Source: Quadrisphaera granulorum (lineage in GTDB: Bacteria > Actinomycetota > Actinomycetes > Actinomycetales > Quadrisphaeraceae). Taken from it: a stretch of 64,000 bases of DNA. Position numbers and translations under genes: made by a program. Shown here in pieces: positions 1 through 8,587 of this stretch (position 1 is the stretch's first letter; every line of letters starts with the position of its first letter). Under the pieces are notes generated by a model. The model ran no database searches. It saw only the letters and a list, made by a program, of their open reading frames with translations, and was not told where the DNA came from. Location: positions 1 through 64,000 of the forward strand of contig NZ_QGDQ01000021.1 in NCBI RefSeq assembly GCF_003149145.1, in the 5' to 3' direction.

Positions 1-1748
1 TCCGCCGGCCCCCGCAGCTGCAACCCCGCCTGCCCATCAGCCTCACTCCAGCGCGACGTGGAGCACCCCGCCCGCGCCTTGGCCGCACGAGCCTGAGCAG
101 CATCAGGGTCGATGCGGTGCACCGCGGTGTTCAACCGCTTGGTCCACGCCCGCCGGTTCGGACCCAACCCCGCCCCCGCACTCGGTCGTGACCCCGCCGC
201 ATCAGGAGATGGCGACGACGGGGAGGGCCCCTGGGCACCAGCATCGTCAGCGTCATCAGGCCCAGCAGGTGAACCGTCAGCCGAACCGTCGGTCGAGCTG
301 TCGGCCGGGCCAGCAGCTGAACCGTCAGCCGAACCGTCGGTCGAACCGTCGGTCGAACCGTCGGTCGAGCTGTCGGCAGGGCCAGCAGGTGAACCGTCAG
401 CCGGGCTGTCGGTGGGCCAGGTGTCGGACCCGGTAGCTTTGCCCAGCAACTCCCGCCGCACCGCAGCGGCCACCCGCTCGGCATGCTCGCGCGCTGCGAC
501 TTCGGCCTCAGCATCGAGCGCTTGGCGGTCCGCAGCCGACCTTGCCCGCAGCTCCTCCTGGGTCAGCGGCGCCTGCCCGGCCTCGGCACGCACCTCGTCC
601 TGAACAGCACGCGCCTGCCTGAGGGCCTCCTCGCGGATGGCGGTCTCCCGCTCCAGCGCGCTCAGGTAGGCGGTGGCACCCACCGCCGTCAGCTGCTCCA
701 ACATCCACGTGCCCGCACCCGCGGTGAGCGCCCCGGCGGCCATCGCCGCCGCCACCTCCCGGTGAGCTCCCAAAGCTGCCAGTCCCCGCTCCACCAGAGC
801 ATCAGCAGCCGCCGAACCGATCCCCAACCGGGCACACAACTCCGAGGCCGCCGTCGAACGCACCTGCCTGGCCCACGGACGACCCTTGCCATCGCGGGCG
901 GTGGCAGCGCGGGCATCAGCGACGTCCTGCTCAGCCTCCGCCTGCCGGCGAGCAGCGAAGACCCCCGCCAGCTGGTCACGGCGAGCAGCCAACGCCGCCA
1001 ACTGCCGCTCACACGCCGCGACCGCCTCCACCAACTCCGCATCCGAGACCCCCGCCGACACCCCATCTGAGGCTGCAGCCGGATCCGCCGGGTCCGCCCC
1101 CGGCGCGGTCGGGGCCGCCTCAGCATCGACGTCGACACATTCAGCGTCGGCCCGCCCGGTCGACTCGGGATCGTCAGCGAGCCGTTCAGCGGCTTGCGCG
1201 TCGCTGGTGGACGCTTCCGAGGCGCCATCGACGCCGAAGTCCTCTGCAGCAGTCTCGTCAGCTGCAGCGGTGCTCGAGCTCGTGGTGGTACCGGTGCTCG
1301 CGCCGGTGGCGGGGTCGGCAGCCGCGAGGTCGGGAGCTGGGAGCGCGGAGTCGATAGGCCGGCACGCAGCATCCAGATCCACGGACAACTCGCCCCACAG
1401 CGCCTCCACCGCCTGCACCAACCACGACCCCGGAGCCAGGCCAGCCCACGACAACGCCCCACGGTCGCGTACCCCCACCAGGCACGCCTCCGGCGCCAAC
1501 CCCGGCAACGCACCCCGCGGCCCTGGCAGCGCGGGCGCCACGAGCCGCGCGTCGTCGTCGTCCTCATCAGCAACGGTGACGGGCCGCGGGTCAGTGAACA
1601 GCAGCGCCGGCACCCTCAGCGGCTGGCTGAACTGGCCCACCACCCCAGCCGGCGGGTCGATCTCGTAGCCGTGCGGGTGGGCTCCGGCGCGCTGCCGCAG
1701 GAGCACCGCGAGGTGATCCTCCAGCACCGAAACCGACGTCGAACCCAT
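1..1748 (-). CDS. DUF222-domain protein of the HNH endonuclease family, C-terminus beyond window
   Basis: The frame stays open from an ATG to the window edge, about 582 codons, so the C-terminal part (where the HNH nuclease usually sits) is not visible. Residues from about 220 to 400 look like DUF222: a helical region beginning ELVEAVAACERQLAAL, then an arginine/alanine-rich stretch and the segment GALTAGAGTWMLEQL. Two low-complexity linkers interrupt it, a Thr/Ser/Ala-rich one near residues 140-220 and an Asp-Gly-Ser repeat near residues 440-500. An in-frame GTG lies two codons upstream of the chosen ATG and no strong ribosome site decides between them. DUF222/HNH proteins are multicopy in many actinobacteria; their biological role is not established. 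Family assignment is by recognition of the pattern. Confidence 0.8.
   Translation of the reverse strand, partial: MGSTSVSVLEDHLAVLLRQRAGAHPHGYEIDPPAGVVGQFSQPLRVPALLFTDPRPVTVADEDDDDARLVAPALPGPRGALPGLAPEACLVGVRDRGALSWAGLAPGSWLVQAVEALWGELSVDLDAACRPIDSALPAPDLAAADPATGASTGTTTSSSTAAADETAAEDFGVDGASEASTSDAQAAERLADDPESTGRADAECVDVDAEAAPTAPGADPADPAAASDGVSAGVSDAELVEAVAACERQLAALAARRDQLAGVFAARRQAEAEQDVADARAATARDGKGRPWARQVRSTAASELCARLGIGSAAADALVERGLAALGAHREVAAAMAAGALTAGAGTWMLEQLTAVGATAYLSALERETAIREEALRQARAVQDEVRAEAGQAPLTQEELRARSAADRQALDAEAEVAAREHAERVAAAVRRELLGKATGSDTWPTDSPADGSPAGPADSSTDGSTDGSTDGSADGSAAGPADSSTDGSADGSPAGPDDADDAGAQGPSPSSPSPDAAGSRPSAGAGLGPNRRAWTKRLNTAVHRIDPDAAQARAAKARAGCSTSRWSEADGQAGLQLRGPA
261..415 (-). 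repeat. Degenerate 12-base coding repeat (Ser/Thr-Asp-Gly units)
   Basis: Twelve-base units related to GGTTCGACCGAC and GGTTCGGCTGAC are arranged imperfectly in tandem and within two larger copies. They encode a hydrophilic linker of the type ADSSTDGSTDGSTDGSADG in the DUF222 protein. The length keeps frame, so copy number could vary without breaking the gene. Confidence 0.85.
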
Positions 1749-1852
1749 GTCCACATCACAGCACCCACCACCGACAACAGGCACTGACCAGCACTTTTGT
1801 CAGACGGCCCGACAGCGGTGCCGGCTCTCCACCCGCACCAGCCGGTGAACGG

Positions 1853-2644
1853 TCACGCCGTCCGTCGTTGCTGCCTCGCCAGACCCACGACGTGCCCCAC
1901 CGCAGCGGCCAGCGCGGTTCCCCCGGTGAGACCGACAGTCAGCATCATGGCCCCCACGAGGTAGAGCCCCGTGGAGTCGGTGGCCGCCGCCTGCGTGGTC
2001 CAGCACACGAGGAACCCGACCGACACACCAGCAGCCACTGCCAGCGGCGACCATCGCGACGCCAGCACGCCCGTCAGCAGCCCCACGGTGACCGCACACC
2101 CGGCCACCTGCAGCGTCACGTACGGGTACTGGGTGGTGCCCGTCATGATGTCGAAGCTGGCCGTCCGGTCCCACCCGAGCCACGCGCCCCACACCAGCGC
2201 ACCGAGCGCGATCGCCAGCCCGAACTGCGCGGACCGACTGGCGGGCCACCGCCGCACGGCGGGCTGGTCGTCGCGAGCCTGCAGCGCCTCACCAGTGGCC
2301 GTGCGCCGACGCACCACCCTCAGCAGCAGCACGTGCAGCACCAGGTTCACCAGCACCGGAACGCCCTGCACGACCCAGCTCGGTACGTCGGAAGCCCCCA
2401 GCAGGGCGAGCGGGCCGACGACCAGCCACCACGGCGCACCCAGCAAAAGCCGCGTCGCGTCCACCGCACCAGCAACGAGACCCGGCCCCGCAGCAGCAGC
2501 GACGCTGACCGGGAGCATCGGCGCCACCACCAGGACGACGACGGCGAGCGTCGCGTGAGCGATCAGCAGCGGCGACCGCCAGCGCGTCCGTCGTCGTCCT
2601 GAGGGGTCGTCCGGGATGCTCACCGATCGAGCATGACGCAGCAC
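1853..2644 (-). CDS. Multi-pass membrane protein of unknown function
   Basis: The 263-residue product has about six hydrophobic segments, the clearest near residues 27-50, 62-85, 90-112, 140-160, 172-195 and 215-250. A basic loop containing RVVRRRTATGE follows the third. I do not recognise a family. The N-terminal MLRHARSVSIPDDPSGRRRTRWRS is basic and likely cytoplasmic. The gene lies downstream of a strong hairpin that probably ends the dehydrogenase transcript, so it should have its own promoter. Coding direction is supported by the coherent membrane pattern; the opposite strand frames give only low-complexity Arg/Pro-rich products. Confidence 0.6.
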   Translation of the reverse strand: MLRHARSVSIPDDPSGRRRTRWRSPLLIAHATLAVVVLVVAPMLPVSVAAAAGPGLVAGAVDATRLLLGAPWWLVVGPLALLGASDVPSWVVQGVPVLVNLVLHVLLLRVVRRRTATGEALQARDDQPAVRRWPASRSAQFGLAIALGALVWGAWLGWDRTASFDIMTGTTQYPYVTLQVAGCAVTVGLLTGVLASRWSPLAVAAGVSVGFLVCWTTQAAATDSTGLYLVGAMMLTVGLTGGTALAAAVGHVVGLARQQRRTA

Positions 2645-2667
2645 CGGCCGGCCACCGAGCTCCCGCG

Positions 2668-2723
2668 CCCAAGATCAGACCTTGGGAGCACGTCCCCTCC
2701 TCCCCGGGGAGGAGGGGACGTGC
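2668..2723 (-). terminator. Two adjacent hairpins, one a 36-base perfect palindrome
   Basis: Positions 2688-2723 form a perfect inverted repeat with 18-base arms and no loop bases beyond the CCCC/GGGG centre. Immediately beside it CCCAAG (2668-2673) pairs with CTTGGG (2681-2686) across a 7-base loop. On the minus strand the structure lies 31 bases after the stop codon of the dehydrogenase gene. There is no T tract, which is common for high-GC actinobacterial terminators. A long palindromic protein-binding site is the alternative. Confidence 0.6.
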
Positions 2724-2753
2724 CCGCACGCCCTCGTCGTGCGTCGAGGCGGC

Positions 2754-3716
2754 TCAGGTGAGCACGCGCACGGGCGCCCCCGCGAGCCATGCGACGACGT
2801 CCTCGAGCGCCTCCCCGTAGAACGTCCGGTACGTCGTCTCCGTGACGTATCCGACGTGCGGGGTGAGCACAGTGCGAGGCGCGGTGCGCAGCGGGTGGTC
2901 GTGGGGGAGAGGTTCTTCATCGAACACGTCGAGTCCCGCGCCGCCGAGGTGCCCCGAGTGCAGTGCCTCCAGCAGCGCAGCCTCGTCGACGAGCGGCCCC
3001 CGCGAGGTGTTGACGAGCAGCGCCCCGGGCTTCATGAGCGCCAGCTCCCGCGCACCGATGATCCCGCGAGACCGCTCCGACAGCTTGAGGTGCAGCGTCA
3101 CGGCGTCGGAGCGGGCCAGCAGGTCGTCCTTGGTGGTGGGCTCGACGCCGAGGCTGCGGGCCAGGTCGGGGTCGAGGTGCTGGGACCACGCGATCACGTG
3201 CATGTCGAACGCCTGCGCCACGCGCGCCACCCGCTGACCGAGCTTGCCCAACCCGACGACACCGAGGACGCCGCCCGCCAGGTCACCCCCGATGCCGGAC
3301 GCCCGTTCCAGCCGTTGCTGCCACGCCCCCGCGCGCACGCCCGCGTCCAGGCGCGGCACCTGCTTCACGAGTGCGAGCAGCAGCGCCCACGTGAGTTCCG
3401 CCGTCCCCGGCTCCACCATCCCGGTGCCGCAGACGACGACGCCGCGGGCGCGGCAGGCGTCGAGGTCGATGGCGGCGTTGCCCATCGCCGTCGTCACCAG
3501 CAGGCGTAGGTCGGGCAGGTCGGCGAGGAGGGCCGCGTCGAAGGGGGTGCGCTCGCGCATCGCCACCACCACGGTGGCCCCGGCGAGCGCGCCCCGCAGC
3601 GCGGAGCCGGTGAGGTGCTGGTGGACGACGTCGACGTCGACGTCGTCTGGCAGCGAGCCCCAGTCCGCGCAGTCGAGCGCGACGTGCTGGTAGTCGTCGA
3701 GAAGAACGATCCTCAC
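2754..3716 (-). CDS. D-2-hydroxyacid dehydrogenase family protein (NAD-binding)
   Basis: The 320-residue protein has the D-isomer-specific 2-hydroxyacid dehydrogenase layout: a split catalytic domain at both ends and a Rossmann domain near residues 100-285. GVVGLGKLGQRVARV is the dinucleotide-binding motif, and LVNTSRGPLVDEAALLEAL and LDVFDEEPLPHDHPL are family signatures; LTPHVGY contains the likely catalytic histidine. Substrate cannot be told from sequence; glyoxylate/hydroxypyruvate or phosphoglycerate-like acids are typical. The GTG start lies 6 bases after a TAGCGT hexamer, which supports a leaderless mRNA and fixes the start. Confidence 0.88.
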   Translation of the reverse strand: MRIVLLDDYQHVALDCADWGSLPDDVDVDVVHQHLTGSALRGALAGATVVVAMRERTPFDAALLADLPDLRLLVTTAMGNAAIDLDACRARGVVVCGTGMVEPGTAELTWALLLALVKQVPRLDAGVRAGAWQQRLERASGIGGDLAGGVLGVVGLGKLGQRVARVAQAFDMHVIAWSQHLDPDLARSLGVEPTTKDDLLARSDAVTLHLKLSERSRGIIGARELALMKPGALLVNTSRGPLVDEAALLEALHSGHLGGAGLDVFDEEPLPHDHPLRTAPRTVLTPHVGYVTETTYRTFYGEALEDVVAWLAGAPVRVLT

Positions 3717-3728
3717 GCATCGACGCTA
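3717..3728 (-). promoter_or_regulatory. Candidate -10 box for leaderless dehydrogenase mRNA
   Basis: TAGCGT on the minus strand, then 6 bases (CGATGC), then the GTG start. The spacing would place the transcription start on the start codon. No clear -35 box is visible. Confidence 0.5.
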
Positions 3729-3777
3729 CGCGGCGACGGTGCCGCGCAGCGCCCCGGCGACGTGCCGGGAGGCGGGA

Positions 3778-3957
3778 TCAGCGAGAGGCGCTGACCGCGG
3801 GGAAGCCGGGGGAGGTCCAGGAGACGCCGCCCTCGTCGAAGCACCCCGCGCACTCGCAAGCGGGCCAGCTAAGGCCGTCCTTGTGGCTGCGCGGCTGCGG
3901 GACGAGGCCCGGCTCGACGGCGTGCAGGTCCAGGGCGAAGGCGTGATGTCTGTCCAC
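3778..3957 (-). CDS. Possible small hypothetical protein with a Cys-Glu-Cys motif
   Basis: This 59-residue frame reads protein-like, with DGLSWPACECAGCFDEGGVSW near its end and three cysteines in CECAGC. AGGAGG lies 11 bases before the GTG used here; a longer in-frame ATG exists upstream at 4056 but its extension is low in quality. It sits between the 2-hydroxyacid dehydrogenase and a membrane gene, all on the same strand. I cannot name a family, and overlapping plus-strand frames are also open, so this is tentative. Confidence 0.3.
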   Translation of the reverse strand: MDRHHAFALDLHAVEPGLVPQPRSHKDGLSWPACECAGCFDEGGVSWTSPGFPAVSASR

Positions 3958-4137
3958 AGGTCCAGCATCCTCCTCTCGGAGGCCCCTCGCTGGCGTTCCG
4001 GACGCTCTCCAGACGCTGTCCAGTCGACGTGCAGACACCCGTCGGTCTTCTGTCATCTCCGCGGGGCATCGACCCGTAGCCCTGGACGGATCGACCGGCG
4101 AGTGAGAGCGGACGTGCAGACCAGCGGCGCGAGGCCG

Positions 4138-4578
4138 TTAGTCGAGCCACCAGCTGGCGATCGGGCTGAGCGCGGCGCAGCCGGCGAGCATCGCCACCGC
4201 CAGGAGGACCACGGCAGCTGACGGCACCATCTCGCGCGGTGACCGGTGATCGTGCACCGACTGCAGCACATCGGCCCCGGAGACCATCAGCGCCGAGAAC
4301 CCCGCCAGCGGTGCGGTGGCGATCGCCAGGTAGCCGAGCACCTGGCTCAGCGTGGACGGCGGGTCGGGCAGGTCACGGGGGTCGTAAGCGCCATTGCTGA
4401 TCTGATCCACCGGCACCTGCAGCAGACCATTGGCCAGGTATCCGTGCAGAACGGTCACAGCGAACAGCCCCGCGCAAGCGATGACGGTGCCGGTGATCAG
4501 GAGGAGCTGGCGCGGGCGGAGGGGACCCAAGGGGCCCTCGACGAGGTCAGCGCTGACCGCGTCGTCGGAGACGCTCAT
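4138..4578 (-). CDS. Small membrane protein of unknown function
   Basis: The protein is 146 residues from the chosen ATG (MSVSDDAVSADLVEG). Three hydrophobic segments are visible: LLLITGTVIACAGLFAVTVL near 25-45, LGYLAIATAPLAGFSALMV near 80-100 and AAVVLLAVAMLAGCAALSP near 118-138. An upstream ATG would add 14 residues of low-complexity sequence, so I used the internal one. No conserved domain is recognised. Confidence 0.6.
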   Translation of the reverse strand: MSVSDDAVSADLVEGPLGPLRPRQLLLITGTVIACAGLFAVTVLHGYLANGLLQVPVDQISNGAYDPRDLPDPPSTLSQVLGYLAIATAPLAGFSALMVSGADVLQSVHDHRSPREMVPSAAVVLLAVAMLAGCAALSPIASWWLD

Positions 4579-4660
4579 GCCCGGATGGTGGAACGGCGGC
4601 GGCCCGCGGCGCAAGCACAACGCGCGGGGAGAGCCCCGACAGGGCGCTCCTCGGCGCGAA

Positions 4661-5165
4661 CTAGCAGTTGCGCGCCGGGCCCGGCATCGCGCCGAGGCGC
4701 TCGGCGATGTCGACGAGCACCCGGAGGTGTTCGTCGTCCAGGGGCGCGAGCACGTGCGTGCGCACGGCCTCCACGTGGCCCGGAGCCGCGGCGGCGACGA
4801 CGTCCCACCCGGCGTCCGTCAGTGTCGCCACGGTGAACCGGCCGTCGTCCGGGTCGGGGGAGCGGTGCACGAGCCCGCGGTCTTCGAGTTTCTTCACCAC
4901 GTTCGACAGGCGTGACAGCGACCCGCTGGCCAACCGCGCCAGGGAACTCATCCGGGCGCTGCGGCCGGGCAGCATCGACAACGAGCTGAGAACCATGTAC
5001 TCGAAGAGGCTCAGTCGGGAGTCGCGCTGCAGCTGTGCGTCGAGCGGGCCGGGCAGTAGCGACGCCAGGCCGACGACGGCCTTCCATGCCTCCTGCTGCT
5101 CCGCGGAGAGCCACCCGCCGGCGGGGGCGTCATCGCTCGTGGGAGTGCTGGCGACGGCGCTGCGT
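4661..5165 (-). pseudogene. marR-type regulator that has lost its start codon
   Basis: The translated frame is a good MarR-family winged-helix protein: LFEYMVLSSLSMLPGRSARMSSLARL (helices before recognition), GSLSRLSNVVKKLEDRGLV (recognition helix) and DPDDGRFTVATLTDAG (wing). The frame continues upstream through GWLSAEQQEAWKAVVGLASLLPG, the usual first helix, yet contains no ATG, GTG or TTG before position 5165 and for roughly 100 bases beyond. The first usable start is the ATG at 4996, which would remove about 45 residues of the dimerisation domain. The break coincides with a truncated azoreductase on the other strand. Confidence 0.65.
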
Positions 5166-5184
5166 CGTCGTCCTCCCTCGTCGA

Positions 5185-5442
5185 GGGCTCGCCGCCGTCC
5201 GCGGCGGCAACTACAGCGCCGGCACCCCGCGGGAGGGCTGGGACCACTCCACCGCGTACCTGCGCCGGATCCTCGCCGACGTGTGGGGCGCCGAGCTCAC
5301 CGTGGTCGAGCGCGACTTCACCCTCGTGGGTGTCAACCCCGCGCTCGACGCGTTCACCGAGCAGGCGAAGGTGCTGCACGCCGAAGCGCTGTCCGCGGCG
5401 CGCGAGGCCGGGCGCGCGCTCGGCGCCGTCCCCGTCGGCTGA
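5185..5442 (+). pseudogene. C-terminal fragment of an FMN-dependent NADH-azoreductase
   Basis: About 80 residues match the end of the AzoR flavodoxin-like family: RGGNYSAGTPREGWDHSTAYL followed by an ILADVWGAELTVVERDF-type strand-helix segment and a terminal helix AEALSAAREAGRALG. The first roughly two thirds of the enzyme, including the FMN-phosphate site, are missing. Upstream in this frame the translation is arginine-rich noise that is antisense to the marR frame. MarR and azoreductase genes are often divergent neighbours, so a deletion that removed the shared promoter region and the 5' part of azoR explains both broken genes. Confidence 0.7.
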
Positions 5443-5448
5443 GCTTCG

Positions 5449-5949
5449 TCAGCCCCGCCGCCGCAGGGGGCGCGAGCGCCACACGACGTCGTGCTCGCGC
5501 CGCCCTGACGGCGCCGGCTCGACGCGGTCCACGGTGAAGCCCTCTCGCTCGTAGAACGCCGCCGCGCGCACGTTGCCGGCGAAGTGCTCGAGCAGGAGGC
5601 GCTCGTCGTCGTCGTCGACCAGCTCCTCCACCGCCGCGAGTAGACGCGGGCCGAGCCCGGCGCCGCGGTGGTCGGGGTGCACGTAGAGCTTCCACACCAC
5701 GGGCGCCCCCTCCCAGCGACCCAGCTCCGCGACCCCCACCACCTTGCCGAGAGTCTCAGCGACGACGACGAGCCCCGCGGCGGTCGCCGTGGTCATGGCC
5801 GCGTCCGTCCACCACTGCCGAACCTGCCCGGCCGCGGCCGCCGCCCCGAGGATCGGCGTGTAGTGGCGCGCGACGTGGGCGCGCCCGAAGTGCGTGATCT
5901 GGGACACGTCGTCCAGCTCGGCCTTTCGTACTGCCAGCTCGTCCGTCAC
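5449..5949 (-). CDS. GNAT-family N-acetyltransferase
   Basis: A 166-residue single-domain GNAT. VVWKLYVHPDHRGAGLGPRLLAAVEEL holds the acetyl-CoA pyrophosphate-binding motif (R/Q-x-x-G-x-G/A as HRGAGLG), and HFAGNVRAAAFYEREGFTVDRVE is the usual C-terminal motif B. The substrate is unknown. It starts at GTG; the gene is convergent with the azoreductase fragment, whose stop is 7 bases away. Confidence 0.85.
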   Translation of the reverse strand: MTDELAVRKAELDDVSQITHFGRAHVARHYTPILGAAAAAGQVRQWWTDAAMTTATAAGLVVVAETLGKVVGVAELGRWEGAPVVWKLYVHPDHRGAGLGPRLLAAVEELVDDDDERLLLEHFAGNVRAAAFYEREGFTVDRVEPAPSGRREHDVVWRSRPLRRRG

Positions 5950-6028
5950 GGGATCAACCTGCCGAATGACGACCGCGGGCGCTGAGGACCCCTAGCGTGA
6001 TCACTCCGTCACGCTGAAGGAGTCACCC

Positions 6029-6490
6029 GTGCATCCCATGCCGTCTGCACGCGCCCTGTTCGGCGTGGGTGTCCTCGCCCTCGGCCTGGTCCTCTCCGGG
6101 TGCGGGGGCAGCGCCAGTGCCTCCGCGCCTCCCGAAGACGCATCACCGCCGCAGGTGGTGCGCGCTTACCTCGACGCGATCCAGGCCGGGGACGACGACG
6201 CAGCCGCCGCGGTGAGCACCCCGGGCTACGCCGACTCGGACCCGTGGCAGCACGGGTCGGACCCGCGGCTGCGCGACGTCAGCGTGTCGGCCGATTCCAC
6301 TCCGTACGACACCGCCTCGAGCCCACCGGCGCTCCAGGCATGGGAGCAGGTCCGGTACGTCACGGTGACCTTAACGGTGACCGGAGACGGCTCCGGCTTC
6401 TCGACGGACGTCCCCAGCGGCTGGGGGTACGTGCTCGTCCGCCACACCGACGCTGACCCTTGGCGTATCGCCGAGGCCGGGGTGGGCTGA
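6029..6490 (+). CDS. Secreted lipoprotein of unknown function
   Basis: The first 24 residues form a lipoprotein signal peptide: a hydrophobic stretch LFGVGVLALGLVLSGCGG with the lipobox LSGC. The mature part of about 130 residues starts with a Ser/Ala/Pro linker, then PPQVVRAYLDAIQAGDDDAAAAVS, which resembles the first helix of NTF2-like or DUF4878-type domains. GAAGGAG lies 6 bases before the GTG start, a good ribosome site. It is divergent from the GNAT gene. Confidence 0.72.
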   Translation: MHPMPSARALFGVGVLALGLVLSGCGGSASASAPPEDASPPQVVRAYLDAIQAGDDDAAAAVSTPGYADSDPWQHGSDPRLRDVSVSADSTPYDTASSPPALQAWEQVRYVTVTLTVTGDGSGFSTDVPSGWGYVLVRHTDADPWRIAEAGVG

Positions 6491-6547
6491 GCACGGCCGC
6501 GTGGCGAGGGCCGGCCGCGAGGGTGCCAGCGGACAGGTGTGGGGCGC

Positions 6548-8380
6548 CTACGGGGCCGGCTCAGCGGCCGGGCGGTCTGTGGCGTGCCCGGACGCGCGGT
6601 AGTGCTCGGCGAGCACCGCCGCCGTCGCCGGCCGGGCGAAGTGGTAGCCCTGCGCGAGCGGGCAGTCGAGCTCGACGAGGAGCTGGGCCTGTTCAAGCGT
6701 CTCGACGCCCTCCGCGATGACCACGAGGCCGATGGCCCGGCTCATCGCCAGCATGCCTGCCATCACCGCGCGTCGGCGGGGGCTCGTGAGGAGTTCGCCG
6801 ATGAAGCCGGAGTCCAGCTTGAGGAAGTCGACGGGGAGCTCGTCGAGGCGGCTCAGGCACGAGTAGCCCGTGCCGAAGTCGTCGATGGCGACCTGGATGC
6901 CGCACCAGCGCAGATCCTCCAGCGCCTCGCGTGCGACGGCGGAACTGGCATCGACGACGCTCTCGGTCACCTCGACGACCAGCTGCTTCGGGTTCCACCC
7001 ACTCCCGACCAGCGCGTCGACCACGCTGTTCACGAAGCCGGGGTGCACGAGCTGCTTGCCCGAGACGTTGAAGGTGAGCAGGAAGTCGTGCCCGATCTCC
7101 TCGCGCAGGGCCTCGGCCTCCGCCAGGGCTCGGCGGAGGATCACTGCGCCCAGGTCGACGACCAGGCCGTGCTCCTCGGCGAGCTGGATGAACTCCGCTG
7201 GCGAGACGAACCCGCGCTCCGGGTGGATCCACCGGGCCAGCGCCTCGACGCCGAGCAGTCGGCCATCGCTCGGGTCGACCAGGGGCTGCAGCGCCACGGA
7301 GATGGCGTTGGCGCTGATGGCCGTAGTGAGGTCCTGGATGAGCTGCAGATCGTCGCTCGTCGACGCGAGGATGCGCCCGCGTCCGGATGACTTCGCCTGG
7401 TGCAGCGCAGCTGCGGCCCGACGGGTGACCCGGGGGGCGTCCTCGCCGGGGACCAGTTGCGCGACGCCCGCCGAGACGCCCACCGGCGCCGCCACCGAGC
7501 GCAGCCGTTCGGCCAGCTCCAGGGCGGCCTGGACGGTGCAGCCGCGGGCGATGACGGCGAACTCGTCCCCGCCCAGGCGCGCCAGCGTGGCGTGCGGGGC
7601 TGTGGTGCGCAGCTCGTGCGCCAGGTCCGCCGCGAGGTGGGCGAGCACGGTGTCTCCCGCCGCGCTGCCCTGCGTCGCGTTGATCTCCTTGAAGTCGTCG
7701 ACGTCGAGCAGCACCACCGACAGTGGCTCGCCCTTGCGCCCCGCCACCTGCACCCAGCGCTCCAGGAGTCCATCGAAGGCGCGGCGGTCCGCGAGCCCGG
7801 TGAGGTCGTCGACCTGGGCGCTGGTTGCCCCGCGGAGGCGCAGGCCGATGACCGCGACCATCCCCAGCTCGACCAGCACGAGGGCCGCCACCGCGCTCGG
7901 GTGCACGTCGCGCCACAGGAGGGCGCCACCGATCGGCACGAGCAGGGCCGCGCTGCGCAGGAGCGCTCGCCGCAGCGTGTGGAAGAAGACATGGTCGACG
8001 GCGCAGAAGGTGAAGATGCCCGCGGTCGCCAGAGCAGCGGCGTTCGACTCGCTGCACACGACAGCGACAGCGATCATCAGCCCTGCCTGGCCCACGAGCA
8101 CGTGCAGCGACCAGCGCGGCAGCAGCGCCCCCCACCGCAGCGTGCCCACACCGCACACGGCTGCCAGCGCGGAGAGGACGAGGACCACTGCTGTGCCGCT
8201 CGTAGGCGACGCCCATGTCGGGAGGGTGGTGATTCCGGCTGCCACACCGCCGACGACATTGCCCCACCCGGCGGTACGCCCCACCCGCCAGGGCGCGGAG
8301 GCGGACGGTGCCGCGGGCGGGGTGGAACTCATGGTCCGGGTTTCGGTCGCAGGGCGGCGGTCCTTGATGGAGCTGATCAT
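6548..8380 (-). CDS. Membrane-bound GGDEF-EAL protein (cyclic-di-GMP turnover)
   Basis: The 610-residue protein has an N-terminal membrane region of several helices (about residues 35-185), a GGDEF diguanylate cyclase domain (about 190-345) and an EAL phosphodiesterase domain (about 355-600). The GGDEF motif is intact (ARLGGDEFAV, residues 270-274). The EAL domain keeps VEALARW, DDFGTGYSCLS, LKLDSGFI and VIAEGVET, so both activities are possible. No GAF or PAS sensor is seen, so the membrane part may sense the signal. GGAGG is 6 bases before the ATG chosen. It is divergent from the STAS gene, 207 bases apart. Confidence 0.93.
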   Translation of the reverse strand: MISSIKDRRPATETRTMSSTPPAAPSASAPWRVGRTAGWGNVVGGVAAGITTLPTWASPTSGTAVVLVLSALAAVCGVGTLRWGALLPRWSLHVLVGQAGLMIAVAVVCSESNAAALATAGIFTFCAVDHVFFHTLRRALLRSAALLVPIGGALLWRDVHPSAVAALVLVELGMVAVIGLRLRGATSAQVDDLTGLADRRAFDGLLERWVQVAGRKGEPLSVVLLDVDDFKEINATQGSAAGDTVLAHLAADLAHELRTTAPHATLARLGGDEFAVIARGCTVQAALELAERLRSVAAPVGVSAGVAQLVPGEDAPRVTRRAAAALHQAKSSGRGRILASTSDDLQLIQDLTTAISANAISVALQPLVDPSDGRLLGVEALARWIHPERGFVSPAEFIQLAEEHGLVVDLGAVILRRALAEAEALREEIGHDFLLTFNVSGKQLVHPGFVNSVVDALVGSGWNPKQLVVEVTESVVDASSAVAREALEDLRWCGIQVAIDDFGTGYSCLSRLDELPVDFLKLDSGFIGELLTSPRRRAVMAGMLAMSRAIGLVVIAEGVETLEQAQLLVELDCPLAQGYHFARPATAAVLAEHYRASGHATDRPAAEPAP

Positions 8381-8502
8381 GATTGTCCTCCAGATGGGGG
8401 GCCGGGTGTGCGTCCTCCCTGACGTCGGGCCGCGGCCCTGGCGGAAGGGCCTGCGTCAGGGCTCGGCGGGCGAGACCAGGAGCGGTGCGAGATCCTCTGC
8501 GG

Positions 8503-8523
8503 GTGCACCGGCAGATGCCGGTG
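8503..8523. promoter_or_regulatory. Short inverted repeat in the GGDEF-EAL / STAS divergent region
   Basis: GCACCGGCA and its complement TGCCGGTGC flank a short loop in the 207-base region between two divergent genes. It could be an operator or a leader hairpin of the STAS operon. No further evidence is visible; the rest of this intergenic region shows no recognisable promoter. Confidence 0.3.
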
Positions 8524-8587
8524 CCAGCCGCTGTCAGCGTGAGCGCAGACCGCGGCTGACACCCGCCAACCGTGGAACGAGGCCCCC

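Noticed and set aside
886-1668. Plus-strand frame over the DUF222 gene
   Set aside because: The minus-strand frame is open for the whole 1748 bases and has DUF222 features; the plus frame is an Ala/Ser-rich shadow.
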